The notes beneath the pieces are model-generated. The model searched no databases. It had not been told where the DNA came from and was given only the letters and a program-made list of their open reading frames with translations. Position numbers and translations under genes: made by a program. From Azoarcus sp. L1K30 (GTDB taxonomy: Bacteria > Pseudomonadota > Gammaproteobacteria > Burkholderiales > Rhodocyclaceae), in the NCBI RefSeq assembly GCF_018122735.1, contig NZ_JAGRRD010000001.1:3577190-3641189 (forward strand): a DNA stretch of 64,000 nucleotides, written 5' to 3'. Shown here one piece after another: positions 34,503-44,403 of the stretch (position 1 is its first letter; every line of letters begins with the position of its first letter).

Positions 34503-36038
34503 ATGCGCATCTCCGTCGTTTTCTCCGACCGTGTCGGCATTGCCCAGGAGGTCCTTGGCGTACTGGCCCGGCGCTCGCTCAATGTCACCGCGGTCGAGGT
34601 TGATCCGCCCTGGGTCTACATCGAGGCGCCCGAACTCGACCAGGCCGGCCTGATCGCGTTGCGGCAGGAGATGCAGCAGGTGCCCGGTGTGCAGTCGGTC
34701 GACGCGGTGGCCATGCTGCCCGGGGCACAGCGCAGGCTGTATCTCGACGCCTTGATGGCGGCGCAGGCCGATCCGATGCTGGCAATCGACTCCGGGGGCG
34801 AAATCGTCGTCGCCAACGGCGCCGCCGTTGCGGCCAGTGGTATTTCCGAGGACGCGCTGCTGGGCTCGTCGATCACGGCGCTGATCCCGGACGAGGGCTT
34901 GCTCGAAGCGCTGGTCGAAGGCGGGTACCAACTGTCCGCGCGCGAGATCGAGATCCGTGGCGAACCCTACCTGCTCGAGACCTTGCCCTTGCAGGAAAGC
35001 GGCGGGCGAACCGCGGGAGCGGTGCTGACCCTGCATGCGCCGAGCCGCCTGGGCGAGCGTCTGAGTGCCCTGCAGAATCTCGATTCGGGTGGTTTCGAAG
35101 CCATTCTCGGCAGCTCTTCGCAGATCGTGCAGCTCAAGCAGCGGGCGGCACGCATGGCCCAGGTCGATGCCCCGCTGCTGATCAGCGGCGAGACCGGCAC
35201 CGGAAAGGAATTGCTGGCGCATGCCTGCCATGCGGGCAGCGCACGCGGCACGGAACCCTTCTTCGCGCTGAACTGCGCCGCACTCCCCGAAAGTCTGGCC
35301 GAAAGCGAACTGTTCGGTTACGCACCGGGGGCCTTCACGGGCGCCTTGCGCGGCGGCAAGCCTGGCCTGCTCGAACTCGCCCATGGCGGCACGGTGTTCC
35401 TCGACGAGGTCGGCGAGATGTCGCCCTATCTGCAGGCAAAGTTGTTGCGATTCCTCAATAACGGAAGTTTCCGCCGAGTTGGCGGCGATCGCGAGACCCG
35501 GGTCGATGTGCGCATCATCAGCGCCACCCACCGTGCGCTCGAGGCCATGGTCGAGGCCGGGCAGTTCCGTCAGGACCTGCTGTTTCGTCTCAATGTGCTC
35601 AATCTGCACATGCCGTCCTTGCGCGAGCGTCCGGACGACATCCTGTCGCTGGCCAACTTCTTTCTCGAACGCGCCTGCGCGCAAGCCGGCCGACCGCTGC
35701 AGCGCCTGTCGCCAGCGGCGTGCGCGGCCTTGCTGGCGAATCCGTGGGAGGGCAATGTGCGCCAGTTGCAGAACGTCATTTTTCGCGCCATGACGATGAC
35801 CGAGCGGCGGGTGATCGACGCCGACGATCTGGAGCTGGCCAATGCCGCTCGCCAGGGCGTGAATGGCGTATCGGAAGAAATCACCAGCCTGGATCAGGCC
35901 GTGGCCGATTTCGAGAAGGGCATTCTGCAGCGGCTGTATCGCGACTTTCCCTCCAGCCGCAAACTGGCCCGGCGCCTTGGCGCCTCGCATTCGGCGATCG
36001 CATCCCGCATGCGCCGCTACGGGATCGGCCAGGGTTGA
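34503..36038 (+). CDS. TyrR/PhhR-like sigma-54-type transcriptional activator
   Basis: 511 residues from ATG 34503. Order: ACT domain (1-73, MRISVVFSDRVGIAQEVL), PAS domain (about 75-190), AAA+ domain (about 203-435) with Walker A SGETGTGKE, GAFTGA loop at 276-281 (needed to contact sigma-54) and Walker B GGTVFLDEVGEM, then a TyrR-type HTH (SRKLARRLGASHSAIASRMRRYGI at about 480-508). E. coli TyrR lacks an intact GAFTGA loop and works with sigma-70; this protein keeps it, like PhhR of Pseudomonas. Divergent from dadA-alr. The ACT domain suggests an amino-acid effector. D- or L-alanine is possible, aromatic amino acids are the usual ligands. Confidence 0.9.
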   Translation: MRISVVFSDRVGIAQEVLGVLARRSLNVTAVEVDPPWVYIEAPELDQAGLIALRQEMQQVPGVQSVDAVAMLPGAQRRLYLDALMAAQADPMLAIDSGGEIVVANGAAVAASGISEDALLGSSITALIPDEGLLEALVEGGYQLSAREIEIRGEPYLLETLPLQESGGRTAGAVLTLHAPSRLGERLSALQNLDSGGFEAILGSSSQIVQLKQRAARMAQVDAPLLISGETGTGKELLAHACHAGSARGTEPFFALNCAALPESLAESELFGYAPGAFTGALRGGKPGLLELAHGGTVFLDEVGEMSPYLQAKLLRFLNNGSFRRVGGDRETRVDVRIISATHRALEAMVEAGQFRQDLLFRLNVLNLHMPSLRERPDDILSLANFFLERACAQAGRPLQRLSPAACAALLANPWEGNVRQLQNVIFRAMTMTERRVIDADDLELANAARQGVNGVSEEITSLDQAVADFEKGILQRLYRDFPSSRKLARRLGASHSAIASRMRRYGIGQG

Positions 36039-36093
36039 AGCCCGTCCCCCTGCGTTCTTCGCTGTTTGCTCTCGGTGCGGCTTTCGAGTGGGC

Positions 36094-36120
36094 ATCGTTA
36101 TTGCATGTATATATAGCGAT
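36094..36120. promoter_or_regulatory. ModE-like palindrome upstream of the first molybdenum cluster
   Basis: ATCGTTAT (36094-36101) and ATAGCGAT (36113-36120) flank an 11-base AT-rich spacer; 7 of 8 arm positions are symmetric. The shape recalls the ModE box (CGnTATATA-N6-TATATAnCG, from memory). Confidence 0.5.
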
Positions 36121-36315
36121 GGCGGCTGCGGAGGGCCGCGCCATCTTGCATAAATCAGCGGATGGATATGATTAAACGAGAAATTGCCCTCCGGATTCAG
36201 TGAGGATTGCGATGTGCTATATACAACACAACATATAAAAGCTGGCGATCGACGTCGGGTTTCCGACAGCGGCGATCAACCGTGGTGGAGAAATCTCCCT
36301 ACGGAATGGCGTGAC

Positions 36316-36606
36316 ATGGTCGTAACACCGCTCGCCTTCGATCTGTTTCGCGAAGCAGACCTGGATGCCGAGCGGGTGTTCGGATACGACCATGACGGTG
36401 TGGCCTGCTATTACGCCCATCGCTACGTGCTGCGTGAGCCGCGCTCGGATGATGGCGAGGAGTTCTACGCGGCGCCGGCCTACTCGGAGTCGGTGTCGGC
36501 CTGGTTGTTGCGGGATGAGCGCTGGCTGATCCATCGCGTCGTGCGTGTCGGTGAGGACTGCGGCGGGCGGGGCTTCTACAGCTTCAGCGAGAGCATGCCG
36601 CGCTGA
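36316..36606 (+). CDS. Small hypothetical protein at the head of the first mod cluster
   Basis: About 96 residues from ATG 36316 (MVVTPLAFDLFREADLD). The frame is open back to a TTG at 36184, but that would place an AT-rich palindromic region (36216-36240) inside the gene, so the shorter form is preferred. Sequence: an acidic start, CYYAHRYVLRE, AYSESVSAWLLRDERWLIHRVVRVGED and a SFSESMPR end. No signal peptide, TM segment or known motif. It lies 36 bases before the ModA-like gene. I do not recognise the family; coding status is likely but not certain. Confidence 0.6.
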   Translation: MVVTPLAFDLFREADLDAERVFGYDHDGVACYYAHRYVLREPRSDDGEEFYAAPAYSESVSAWLLRDERWLIHRVVRVGEDCGGRGFYSFSESMPR

Positions 36607-36642
36607 GGGGCTTTTCTTCATTCTTTGGCAAGGAGTCCGTTC

Positions 36643-37422
36643 ATGTCGGTCCATGTGTTTTCAATTGCGGGTGGTTTCCGCCGCGCCTTTTCAGGGGTGC
36701 GGTCAATTCTCGCCCTCGTTGTGTTTGTTCTCGCAGGCGCCTTGCCTGCGCAGGCTGCGGACACGCTGACCATTGCTGCCGGCGCCGGCTACAAACGGCC
36801 GGTAAGCGAGCTCGCGGCTGCTTTCGAACGCCATGCCGGGGTCAAGGTCGAGCCTTTCTTCGGCAACATGGGGCAGGTGTTGGCACAGGCTGTGCAGAGC
36901 GAGCAGGTTGCGATCGTGATCGGCGATCAGGCCTTTCTCGAAAACGCGAAGCAGCTCGGTTTCGGGCGCTACCTGGGGGCCGGCAGGGGGCGGCTGGTGG
37001 TCGCCTGGCCAAACGGAAAGGCGCTCACGCGACCCGCCGACATCGCCGAGGCGGACGTTGCCCGCATCGCATTGCCAGACGTGCGTCATGCGGTTTATGG
37101 CAAGGCCGCAAGTGAATACCTGGCGCGCAGCGGGCTGGCGGACAGGGTGAAGGACCGACTGCTCACGGTTTCCACCGTTCCCCAGGTGACCGCCTATCTG
37201 GTCAGTGGCGAGATCGATGCCGGATTCATCAATCTGACCGATGCACTGGGCGTACGCGAGCGCATCGGCGGATTCATCGAGATCGATCCTGAGCAGTATG
37301 GGGAGATCCGGATTGTCGGTGGCGTGGTCGAGGGGCGCGAGGGTCTGCCTGGTGTGCATGCGTTCGGCGATTTCCTCGAGACCCCGGAGGCGAAGGCCAT
37401 CCTTGCGCGTCACGGTCTGTGA
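36643..37422 (+). CDS. modA: ModA-type molybdate (or tungstate) substrate-binding protein, first copy
   Basis: 259 residues from ATG 36643, with AAGGAG 9 bases upstream. Signal peptide about residues 1-39 (cleavage near AQA-AD). The mature protein begins LTIAAGAGYKRPVSELAAAFE and follows the ModA/SBP_bac_11 pattern (MGQVLAQAVQSEQVAIVIGD, PQVTAYLVSGEIDAGFINL). It differs from the second ModA at 41625, which has the canonical [12 protein letters not shown] start, so oxyanion preference may differ. It overlaps modB (GTGA). Confidence 0.85.
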   Translation: MSVHVFSIAGGFRRAFSGVRSILALVVFVLAGALPAQAADTLTIAAGAGYKRPVSELAAAFERHAGVKVEPFFGNMGQVLAQAVQSEQVAIVIGDQAFLENAKQLGFGRYLGAGRGRLVVAWPNGKALTRPADIAEADVARIALPDVRHAVYGKAASEYLARSGLADRVKDRLLTVSTVPQVTAYLVSGEIDAGFINLTDALGVRERIGGFIEIDPEQYGEIRIVGGVVEGREGLPGVHAFGDFLETPEAKAILARHGL

Positions 37423-38114
37423 CGCAGGGGGTGAATGCGCTTCTTGCGGTGCTGGCTGAACCGGCCGTCACGCAAGCCCTGCGTCTGAGTGCGGAGGTGG
37501 CGTTGGCCACCCTCGTGCTCCAGTTGGTGGCCGGGCTTGGGCTTGGCTATGCGCTGTCGCAGCGGCGCTGGTTCGGGCGGGGCCTGGTCGACACGATGGT
37601 GACGCTGCCGCTGGTGTTCCCGCCGGTGGCGACCGGTTTTGTGCTGCTGATGGTGCTCGGCCGTCGTGGGCCGGTTGGAAGCTGGCTCGGGGAGCAGTGG
37701 GCGATCGAGGTGGTGTTCTCGTTCTGGGGGGTGCTGATCGCGTCGCTGATCGCCGGGCTGCCGCTGGTGGTCAAGCCGGTGCAGTCGGCGCTCGAGAGCG
37801 TGTCGGGCCGGCTGGGCGAGGCGGCGCGGGTGTTGGGCAAGACCGAGCTCGAGATATTCCTGCGCGTGCTGTTGCCGAATATTCGCGGTGCGCTGGCGGC
37901 AGGGCTGGCGCTTGGCCTCGGGCGCTCGCTTGGCGAGGTCGGCATCACGTTGATGTTGGGGGGCAATGTTGTCGGGCGAACCACGACCATGTCGCTGGAG
38001 ATTTTCAACGCGGTGAGCGGTGGGGAGTTCGAGCGCGCTGCGGTGTTGTCGCTGGTGCTGGGGGTGGTGTCGCTCGGGCTGTTCGCCGCATTGAAACGGC
38101 TGGGCGCGGTCTGA
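37419..38114 (+). CDS. modB: ModB-type molybdate ABC transporter permease, first copy
   Basis: 231 residues from GTG 37419, overlapping the upstream stop by 4 bases. About five to six TM helices; family motifs TLPLVFPPVATGFVLL and the EAA-like loop EAARVLGKTELEIFLRVLLP are present, along with GEVGITLMLGGN near the end. No ATPase follows on the same strand; the nearest partner is the ModC-like gene on the minus strand at 39010-40050. Confidence 0.9.
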   Translation: MTQGVNALLAVLAEPAVTQALRLSAEVALATLVLQLVAGLGLGYALSQRRWFGRGLVDTMVTLPLVFPPVATGFVLLMVLGRRGPVGSWLGEQWAIEVVFSFWGVLIASLIAGLPLVVKPVQSALESVSGRLGEAARVLGKTELEIFLRVLLPNIRGALAAGLALGLGRSLGEVGITLMLGGNVVGRTTTMSLEIFNAVSGGEFERAAVLSLVLGVVSLGLFAALKRLGAV

Positions 38115-38228
38115 CGGGCGGCCAGGTCCGAGAATGAAATCACCGCGGCCGGGGATCGGTCATCCCCTTTCAACCGGTGTTTTCCTGCCCGGATCCGCCA
38201 AATGCCTCACAATCGGTCGCGTTCGTCC

Positions 38229-38765
38229 TCATTCCTCACCTTGCCGGCTGCACGCGCTCAAGGGCGACCGCCGCCTTGCGCACGTGAGCCCGAGCGGGGC
38301 TATGGGATGCAGGTAGCGCACCGTCGCCATCTCTGCCGCACGCCGGTGTAGCAGGCGCAGGCTCAGAATCTCCAGCCACCTCCACAGGCGACCGCCGTCG
38401 TCGGCCCTGACCTCTGCCGCCTGAAGCGCGGCATGTGCGCATTCGAGCCAGTGCCGGCGTTCGGCCTCAGTGCAGTGCTGCGCGAGCCGGTCGAGCAACG
38501 GCTCCAGGCTGTCCGGCGTGACGCTCCCGCCATCGCGCAAGCTACCCAGGCAGGCCGCAATCGCGCGGCAACGGCTGAGCCGCAGCGTGCCGGTCGGCGG
38601 TTGGCGCGGGTTCAAGGGGCCTGTGCTCAGGCCGACCTGCAGGTGAAGGGCGAATGTCCTCAGCCTGGCGTCACTTGCCGAAATGCCACGCAGGCTCGGC
38701 AGGTGGATCGTCGTGGTCGATGTTGCGCCCCAGTGTTCGGGGCGTGGGGCTCGATATTCGCACAT
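38229..38765 (-). CDS. Hypothetical protein inside the molybdenum region
   Basis: 178 residues from ATG 38765, with AAGGAG 5 bases before the start, which supports a real gene. The sequence is arginine/leucine-rich and predicted helical (PDSLEPLLDRLAQHCTEAER, HWLECAHAALQAAEVRADD), without signal peptide, TM helix or metal motif. The last 30 residues look less constrained. It sits convergent to modB and downstream of the ModC-like gene. I do not recognise it. Confidence 0.55.
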   Translation of the reverse strand: MCEYRAPRPEHWGATSTTTIHLPSLRGISASDARLRTFALHLQVGLSTGPLNPRQPPTGTLRLSRCRAIAACLGSLRDGGSVTPDSLEPLLDRLAQHCTEAERRHWLECAHAALQAAEVRADDGGRLWRWLEILSLRLLHRRAAEMATVRYLHPIAPLGLTCARRRSPLSACSRQGEE

Positions 38766-39009
38766 TGCAACTCCTTGTCAGCGAAGCATCGGGTCGATGC
38801 CAGCAAGCGCAATGCCATATGGGTCGGCGCCGTGGTGCCGAAGCAGGAGGGGCCTGGAAGCGTGTGTCTGCGTGTTTGGCCGTTCGGGATTCACCGTGAG
38901 AGGCATCGAAGTTGTCTTCATTGCGACATTTTATATGTATCAATGTAAACAATAAAACATATGCCATGGCGAAAGATGTGAGCATGTCCAGGATATTTTC
39001 TGGGTGAGC

Positions 39010-40050
39010 TCATTGTTTATATGTAGATGAATATATCGATAAGTGCCTGTCTTGTGCGGGCGAGCCCGGTGGCTCACCTTTCGACCGGGCTTCCGGTGTT
39101 CGGCGGTGAACTGATGGCCGTGAGGCACGCACGGACCAGCGGTCGGCGCTCACAAGCACCTTGTCGCCAGGTTCGAGCATGGCATCAGGCTCGCCGTGCG
39201 CGAGCCAGGTTCGGCCTTCGGCTTCGATCCGGTACTGTGGTCTGCCTTCCGTGATGCCGATGCAGGCGAGCACGCGTGCGGAAATGGTGAGCCGGTTGTC
39301 GTCCCCGACGTCGACTGCCACGCCGAACAGTTCCCGGGGTGGGGCGTTTGCGACGATGCGCCCGCCTTCCATTACCGCGGCGCGGTCCGCCAGCCGCAGT
39401 GCTTCGGCGGTGTCGTGGGTGACGAGCACGGTCGTCGTGGGGCGGTGGCGGTGCATGGCCAGCAGTGCGTCCTGCAGGTCGTTCCGCATCTTGCCGTCGA
39501 GCGCGGACAGCGGTTCGTCAAGCAGTAGCAGGTCGGGTTCGGCGGCCAGCGCACGTGCCAGCGCCAGACGCTGTTGCTGCCCCCCCGACAGCCGTCCCGG
39601 ACGCTGGTCCGCCAAGGCATCGAGGCCGACCATGTCGATCAGCTCATCCGCGCGTGAGCGAGGGGTGCTGCGACGCAGCGCGAAGCGCACATTGCCGCGG
39701 ACCGTCATGTTGGGAAACAGGGCGTAGTCCTGGAATACCAATCCGGCGCGCCGCTGACGCGTTGGCAGCGTGATGGCGCGGGTGGTGTCCAGCCACACGC
39801 GCCCGAAGGCGATGACGCGGCCTTCGTCCGGCTGCAGCAGGCCTGCCAGCAGCCTCAACAGCGTGGTTTTCCCTGTTCCCGACGGGCCAAGGAGCGCCAG
39901 TATTTCGCCCCTGGCGATCTGAAGTTCGACATCGAGCAGGGCCGGGCCGTGAGCGCCCGACAGCATCTTCCTGACCTGAACCGAGATGTCCCCGCGCACG
40001 ACGTCGCCCGCGCGGGCAGGGTGGTGCAACCGGCGGGAAAAGGGCCACAT
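39010..40050 (-). CDS. modC: ModC-type molybdate ABC transporter ATP-binding protein, first copy, on the opposite strand from its modAB
   Basis: 346 residues from ATG 40050 (MWPFSRR); an upstream in-frame start at 40122 is possible. Walker A GPSGTGKTT (about 55-63), signature LSGGQQQRLALARAL, Walker B LLLLDEPLSALD, VTHDTAEALRLAD, and a C-terminal TOBE region (about 235-305) with VAVDVGDDNRLTISARVLA. The last 20-25 residues after the TOBE domain are basic and low-complexity. It likely energises the ModB at 37419, or is interchangeable with the second system. Downstream of mop in the same direction. Confidence 0.86.
   Translation of the reverse strand: MWPFSRRLHHPARAGDVVRGDISVQVRKMLSGAHGPALLDVELQIARGEILALLGPSGTGKTTLLRLLAGLLQPDEGRVIAFGRVWLDTTRAITLPTRQRRAGLVFQDYALFPNMTVRGNVRFALRRSTPRSRADELIDMVGLDALADQRPGRLSGGQQQRLALARALAAEPDLLLLDEPLSALDGKMRNDLQDALLAMHRHRPTTTVLVTHDTAEALRLADRAAVMEGGRIVANAPPRELFGVAVDVGDDNRLTISARVLACIGITEGRPQYRIEAEGRTWLAHGEPDAMLEPGDKVLVSADRWSVRASRPSVHRRTPEARSKGEPPGSPAQDRHLSIYSSTYKQ
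39017..39038. promoter_or_regulatory. AT-rich ModE-like dyad at the 3' end of the first modC
   Basis: TTATAT (39017-39022) and ATATCG (39033-39038) flank a 10-base spacer. On the minus strand it reads CGATAT-N10-ATATAA. It could control the leftward hypothetical gene. Confidence 0.3.
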
Positions 40051-40147
40051 GATGTCGATACCGTGCGTTGGAACAATAGGTATCGTCACAGCATGTGCCG
40101 TGCCTGCACCGATGTCTGGCACGCCGCGGGGCGCGCCAGACGCATAT

Positions 40148-40576
40148 TCAGGCGGGCACGCCGAGAATCACATTTGAGGCCTTGATGACGGCAGTGACCG
40201 TTGCGCCGGGCTTGAGGCCGAGTTCGGCGGCCGCTTCCCGCGTGATCACCGAGGCGATCTCGCTTCCGCCCGGCAGTGCAATGCTCACCTCGGCATTGAC
40301 GGTGCCCACTTCCACCGACTTCACCGTGCCGGTGAGACTGTTGCGTGCCGAAAGCCGAATGTCGCCGCCGTCGCTCATCAGCATGACCCAGGGGGCCTTC
40401 ACCAGGGCAATGACCTCCTTGCCGACGGCCAGTTCGAGCGTACGGATGCTTTCCATGGTGACGATGGCCACCAGTGTGTCGCCGCCGCCGATCGCGACGG
40501 ACACCTCCGCGTTGACCGCGCCGGACTGCAGTGCGGTGATGGGGCCTTTGAAGATGTTGCGGGCGCTGACTTTCAT
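40148..40576 (-). CDS. Mop-type molybdopterin/molybdate-binding protein, two Mop domains
   Basis: 142 residues from ATG 40576 with GGAG 6 bases before it; the longer start at 40591 lacks a ribosome-binding site. Two tandem Mop/TOBE domains: KVSARNIFKGPITAL ... LVKAPWVML and RLSARNSLTGTVKSV ... VIKASNVILG. Such di-Mop proteins (MopI/ModG-like) bind several molybdate ions in the cytoplasm and act as storage or buffering. Divergent from modE, upstream of the first modC. Probably ModE-regulated. Confidence 0.9.
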   Translation of the reverse strand: MKVSARNIFKGPITALQSGAVNAEVSVAIGGGDTLVAIVTMESIRTLELAVGKEVIALVKAPWVMLMSDGGDIRLSARNSLTGTVKSVEVGTVNAEVSIALPGGSEIASVITREAAAELGLKPGATVTAVIKASNVILGVPA

Positions 40577-40738
40577 GCTTTTCTCCGACATGAGGGAATG
40601 GATGTGATACCAGGAAGCGTTGTAGCATTCAGTACATTAAAATGTTCCAAATCGAACAAATGCTGCATGGCAATAACTCTAGATCCACTGCCTGTATCGA
40701 TGCAACCATAGTAAAGCGCAGGTGGCACGCTTCTGGCT

Positions 40739-40760
40739 TTATATAAAATGGAATACATAA
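40739..40760. promoter_or_regulatory. Possible ModE-like dyad overlapping the modE start region
   Basis: TTATATA (40739-40745) and TACATAA (40754-40760), 6 of 7 symmetric positions, 8-base spacer. The upstream start codon ATG 40748 lies inside it, so initiation at ATG 40760 with autoregulation is plausible. Confidence 0.35.
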
Positions 40761-41587
40761 TGATCACGCAAACGATGACACCGACCCGCTTCCTCGCCCG
40801 CATGTCGCTCGAAACCGAGATCGGAGCGGCCCTGTCCGATACGCGTATCCGCCTGCTCGAGGAAATCGGGCGCAAGGGGTCGATCAATCAGGCTGCCAAG
40901 GCGGTGCCCTTGTCCTACAAGGCCGCATGGGACGCGATCGATACCATGAACAATCTCGCCCCGGAGCCACTGGTCGTGCGCGTCACCGGCGGACGACAGG
41001 GAGGCGGCACTCAGCTCACCGAGTATGGCCAGAAGATGGTGGCGATGTACCGGGCCTTGGAGATCGAGTACCAGGCTGCGCTCGACCGGCTGTCGGAACG
41101 CCTCAATGAAGCGGGAGGGTGCGATATCCGTGGCTTCCAGAAACTGATGCATCGCATGAGCATGAAAACCAGTGCGCGCAACCAGTTTTCCGGCGCGATC
41201 ACCGGTTTGCGCGATGGCGGCGTGGACTACGAGGTGCGCGTGCGCCTCGATGCCGACACCGAGATCGCCGCCATCATCACCAAGGCCAGCGCGGAAAACC
41301 TCGGGCTGACGATCGGCAAGGAAGTGTTTGCACTGGTGAAGTCGTCCTCGGTGATGCTGTCCGTCGATCCCGGTATGCGGCTCACCGCCCGTAACCAGTT
41401 GTGGGGCGAGGTCTCCGAGGTGCACGAGGGTCCGGTGAACAACGAGGTCACCTTGGTGCTGCCGTCGGGTCGTAGCGTGACCTGCGTGGTGACCGGCGAG
41501 AGCTGCAAGGCGCTCGGGATCGAACCCGGCGCAAAGGCCTGCGCCTTCTTCAAATCATCCAGCGTCATTCTGGCCATCTACGAATGA
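40748..41587 (+). CDS. modE: Molybdate-responsive transcriptional regulator ModE
   Basis: 279 residues from ATG 40748, or 275 from ATG 40760 (MITQTM), which has a GGAA upstream and avoids the operator-like dyad. N-terminal winged HTH of the ModE type (residues about 20-95: RIRLLEEIGRKGSINQAAKAVPLSYKAAWDAIDTMNN shown by its SINQAAKAVPLSYKAAWD part). Two Mop domains follow (about 140-207, TSARNQFSGAI; 212-279, LTARNQLWGEV) that bind molybdate. It represses mod transport genes when Mo is ample. Placed between the two sets of mod genes. Confidence 0.94.
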   Translation: MEYIMITQTMTPTRFLARMSLETEIGAALSDTRIRLLEEIGRKGSINQAAKAVPLSYKAAWDAIDTMNNLAPEPLVVRVTGGRQGGGTQLTEYGQKMVAMYRALEIEYQAALDRLSERLNEAGGCDIRGFQKLMHRMSMKTSARNQFSGAITGLRDGGVDYEVRVRLDADTEIAAIITKASAENLGLTIGKEVFALVKSSSVMLSVDPGMRLTARNQLWGEVSEVHEGPVNNEVTLVLPSGRSVTCVVTGESCKALGIEPGAKACAFFKSSSVILAIYE

Positions 41588-41612
41588 GGCTGACCGTTTC
41601 TTTCCTACCTAA

Positions 41613-42380
<768 letters not shown>

Positions 42381-42420
42381 GGGCAGCGCAGCAAGCTCGC
42401 GCAGGGACAGGAGACAAGCA

Positions 42421-43104
42421 ATGTTGTCATTGGACAGCATCGATCTCGCGGCGATCGGGCTGACGCTCAAGCTGGCGACGGTCACGACCGTGCTGCTGCT
42501 CGCGATCGGTACTCCGATCGCGTGGTGGCTGGCGCGTACTCGTTCGCGGCTCAAGGGGCCGATCGGTGCCGTGGTCGCACTGCCGCTGGTACTGCCGCCG
42601 ACCGTGCTCGGCTTCTACTTGCTGGTGGCGATGGGACCGAACGGTTTCGTCGGACAACTCACCCAGAGCCTTGGCCTGGGTACGTTGCCCTTTACCTTTG
42701 CGGGGCTGGTCGTGGCCTCGGTGTTCTATTCCATGCCCTTCGTCGTGCAGCCGCTGCAAAACGCGTTTGAGGCGATTGGTGAGCGGCCGCTCGAGGTGGC
42801 TGCCACCTTGCGCGCCGGGCCGTGGGATACCTTCTTCAGCGTGGTGTTGCCGCTGTCCAAACCCGGTTTCGTCACCGCTGGCATACTTGGCTTCGCCCAT
42901 ACGGTGGGCGAGTTCGGGGTGGTGCTGATGATCGGCGGCAATATCCCGGAGAAGACCCGGGTGGTGTCGGTGCAGATCTACGACCATGTCGAGGCGATGG
43001 AATATGCTCAGGCACATTGGTTGGCCGGTGGCATGCTGGTGTTTTCCTTCCTCGTGCTGCTGGCGCTGTACACCAGTCGGCTCAAGCACAACTGGCGAGG
43101 GTGA
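42421..43104 (+). CDS. modB: Molybdate ABC transporter permease ModB, second copy
   Basis: 227 residues from ATG 42421 with GGGACAGGAGA upstream. Family motifs [15 protein letters not shown] and the cytoplasmic loop [20 protein letters not shown], then [17 protein letters not shown], are characteristic of ModB. It follows modA by 40 bases and precedes modC by 5 bases. Confidence 0.94.
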   Translation: MLSLDSIDLAAIGLTLKLATVTTVLLLAIGTPIAWWLARTRSRLKGPIGAVVALPLVLPPTVLGFYLLVAMGPNGFVGQLTQSLGLGTLPFTFAGLVVASVFYSMPFVVQPLQNAFEAIGERPLEVAATLRAGPWDTFFSVVLPLSKPGFVTAGILGFAHTVGEFGVVLMIGGNIPEKTRVVSVQIYDHVEAMEYAQAHWLAGGMLVFSFLVLLALYTSRLKHNWRG

Positions 43105-43109
43105 GGGCG

Positions 43110-44264
43110 ATGATCGGCGAAGCGGAGATTCTGGTTGCAATGAGCGAATGTGCCGGTGAGGAACGGTTGGTCGCGACTGAAGGCCGCGTCGGTATTCATG
43201 CGCGTTTTCGGGTGGGTTACCCCGGATTCGCGCTGGATGTCGATCTGCGGCTGCCAGGAAGAGGGGTGACCGCGCTGTTCGGGCATTCCGGCTCGGGCAA
43301 GACGACCTGTCTGCGCTGCGTGGCCGGGCTGGAGTCGGCAGACATGGGCGTGCTCGAGGTCAATGGCGAGTTGTGGCAGGACAGCGCCCGCGGTGTCTTC
43401 GTGCCGACCCATCGACGCTCGCTCGGTTACGTGTTCCAGGAGGCCAGCCTGTTTCCCCATCTGTCGGTGCGGCGCAATCTCGAGTTCGGCATGAAACGGG
43501 TGGCTGCGGCGACGCGACGGGTGGCTTGGGATCAAGCGGTCGATCTGCTCGGCATCGAGTCCTTGCTCGATCGCATGCCCGAGCGTCTGTCCGGCGGCGA
43601 ACGCCAACGCGTTGGCATTGCTCGCGCCTTGCTTACCAGTCCGCGCCTGCTGCTGATGGACGAGCCGCTTGCTGCGCTGGATCTCAAGCGCAAGCACGAG
43701 ATCCTGCCCTACCTCGAGCGTCTGCACGACGAGTTGGAAATTCCTGTCCTCTATGTCAGCCATTCGCCCGACGAAGTGGCACGCCTGGCAGATCACGTGG
43801 TGCTGCTCGACCAGGGGCGGGTGGTGGCGCAAGGCGGCCTGGTGGCGACGTTGGCGCGGCTGGACCTGCCAACCGCATTTACCGAAGACGCCGGGGTCGT
43901 CGTCGAATCGGTCATCGCCGAACACGACGAGCACTACCATCTGTCACGGCTGGACTTTCCCGGTGGCAATGTGCTGGTCGCCCGGCGGCCGGAGGCCATC
44001 GGACATCGGCTTCGTTTCAGAGTGCATGCGCGCGACGTCAGCCTTGCCGAGTCGCGCAATGAGAACAGCAGCATTACCAATCTGCTGCCTGCGGTGGTGT
44101 GTGAGGTGGTGACGGCCGATACGCCGGCGCACGTGCTGGTGAGGCTGGACGCGGGCGGTACGCCGTTGATCGCACGTATTACCAGGCGTTCGTGCGATCA
44201 GCTCGGCATCGTTGCCGGGCGACAGATGTGGGCGCAGATCAAGGCGGTGGCGCTGCTGGGGTGA
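43110..44264 (+). CDS. modC: Molybdate ABC transporter ATP-binding protein ModC, second copy
   Basis: 384 residues from ATG 43110; a longer frame runs back through modB and is not used. Walker [10 protein letters not shown] (about 58-66), [16 protein letters not shown], signature [15 protein letters not shown], Walker [13 protein letters not shown], and a C-terminal TOBE/Mop domain (about 315-384, [34 protein letters not shown]). Slightly longer than E. coli ModC, with a 20-residue N-terminal extension. Completes modABC. Confidence 0.94.
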   Translation: MIGEAEILVAMSECAGEERLVATEGRVGIHARFRVGYPGFALDVDLRLPGRGVTALFGHSGSGKTTCLRCVAGLESADMGVLEVNGELWQDSARGVFVPTHRRSLGYVFQEASLFPHLSVRRNLEFGMKRVAAATRRVAWDQAVDLLGIESLLDRMPERLSGGERQRVGIARALLTSPRLLLMDEPLAALDLKRKHEILPYLERLHDELEIPVLYVSHSPDEVARLADHVVLLDQGRVVAQGGLVATLARLDLPTAFTEDAGVVVESVIAEHDEHYHLSRLDFPGGNVLVARRPEAIGHRLRFRVHARDVSLAESRNENSSITNLLPAVVCEVVTADTPAHVLVRLDAGGTPLIARITRRSCDQLGIVAGRQMWAQIKAVALLG

Positions 44265-44360
44265 GCACATGATCGGGGCCGCCGCCTTTGGACGCCCGAT
44301 GAAGTGAAACGACTGGATTGCATGGACCGGGATGTACCCCCGGGGTCGGCGACTGTCCAT

Positions 44361-44382
44361 CGATATGTACTTAAGTATATTG
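44361..44382. promoter_or_regulatory. ModE-like dyad in front of the TonB-dependent receptor
   Basis: CGATAT (44361-44366) and ATATTG (44377-44382), 5 of 6 symmetric, with a 10-base spacer that contains the perfect palindrome CTTAAG. It lies 22 bases before the receptor start, ahead of its AAGGAG. Confidence 0.4.
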
Positions 44383-44403
44383 AAAAAGCCAGAAGGAGCT
44401 CGA

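Noticed and set aside
36184-36315. Longer TTG start for the small gene before the first modA
   Set aside because: It would place an AT-rich palindromic, promoter-like region inside the coding sequence and has no ribosome-binding site.
44265-44403. Cobalamin or molybdenum-cofactor riboswitch ahead of the TonB receptor
   Set aside because: The gap is only 139 bases and I could not find the conserved boxes of either class.
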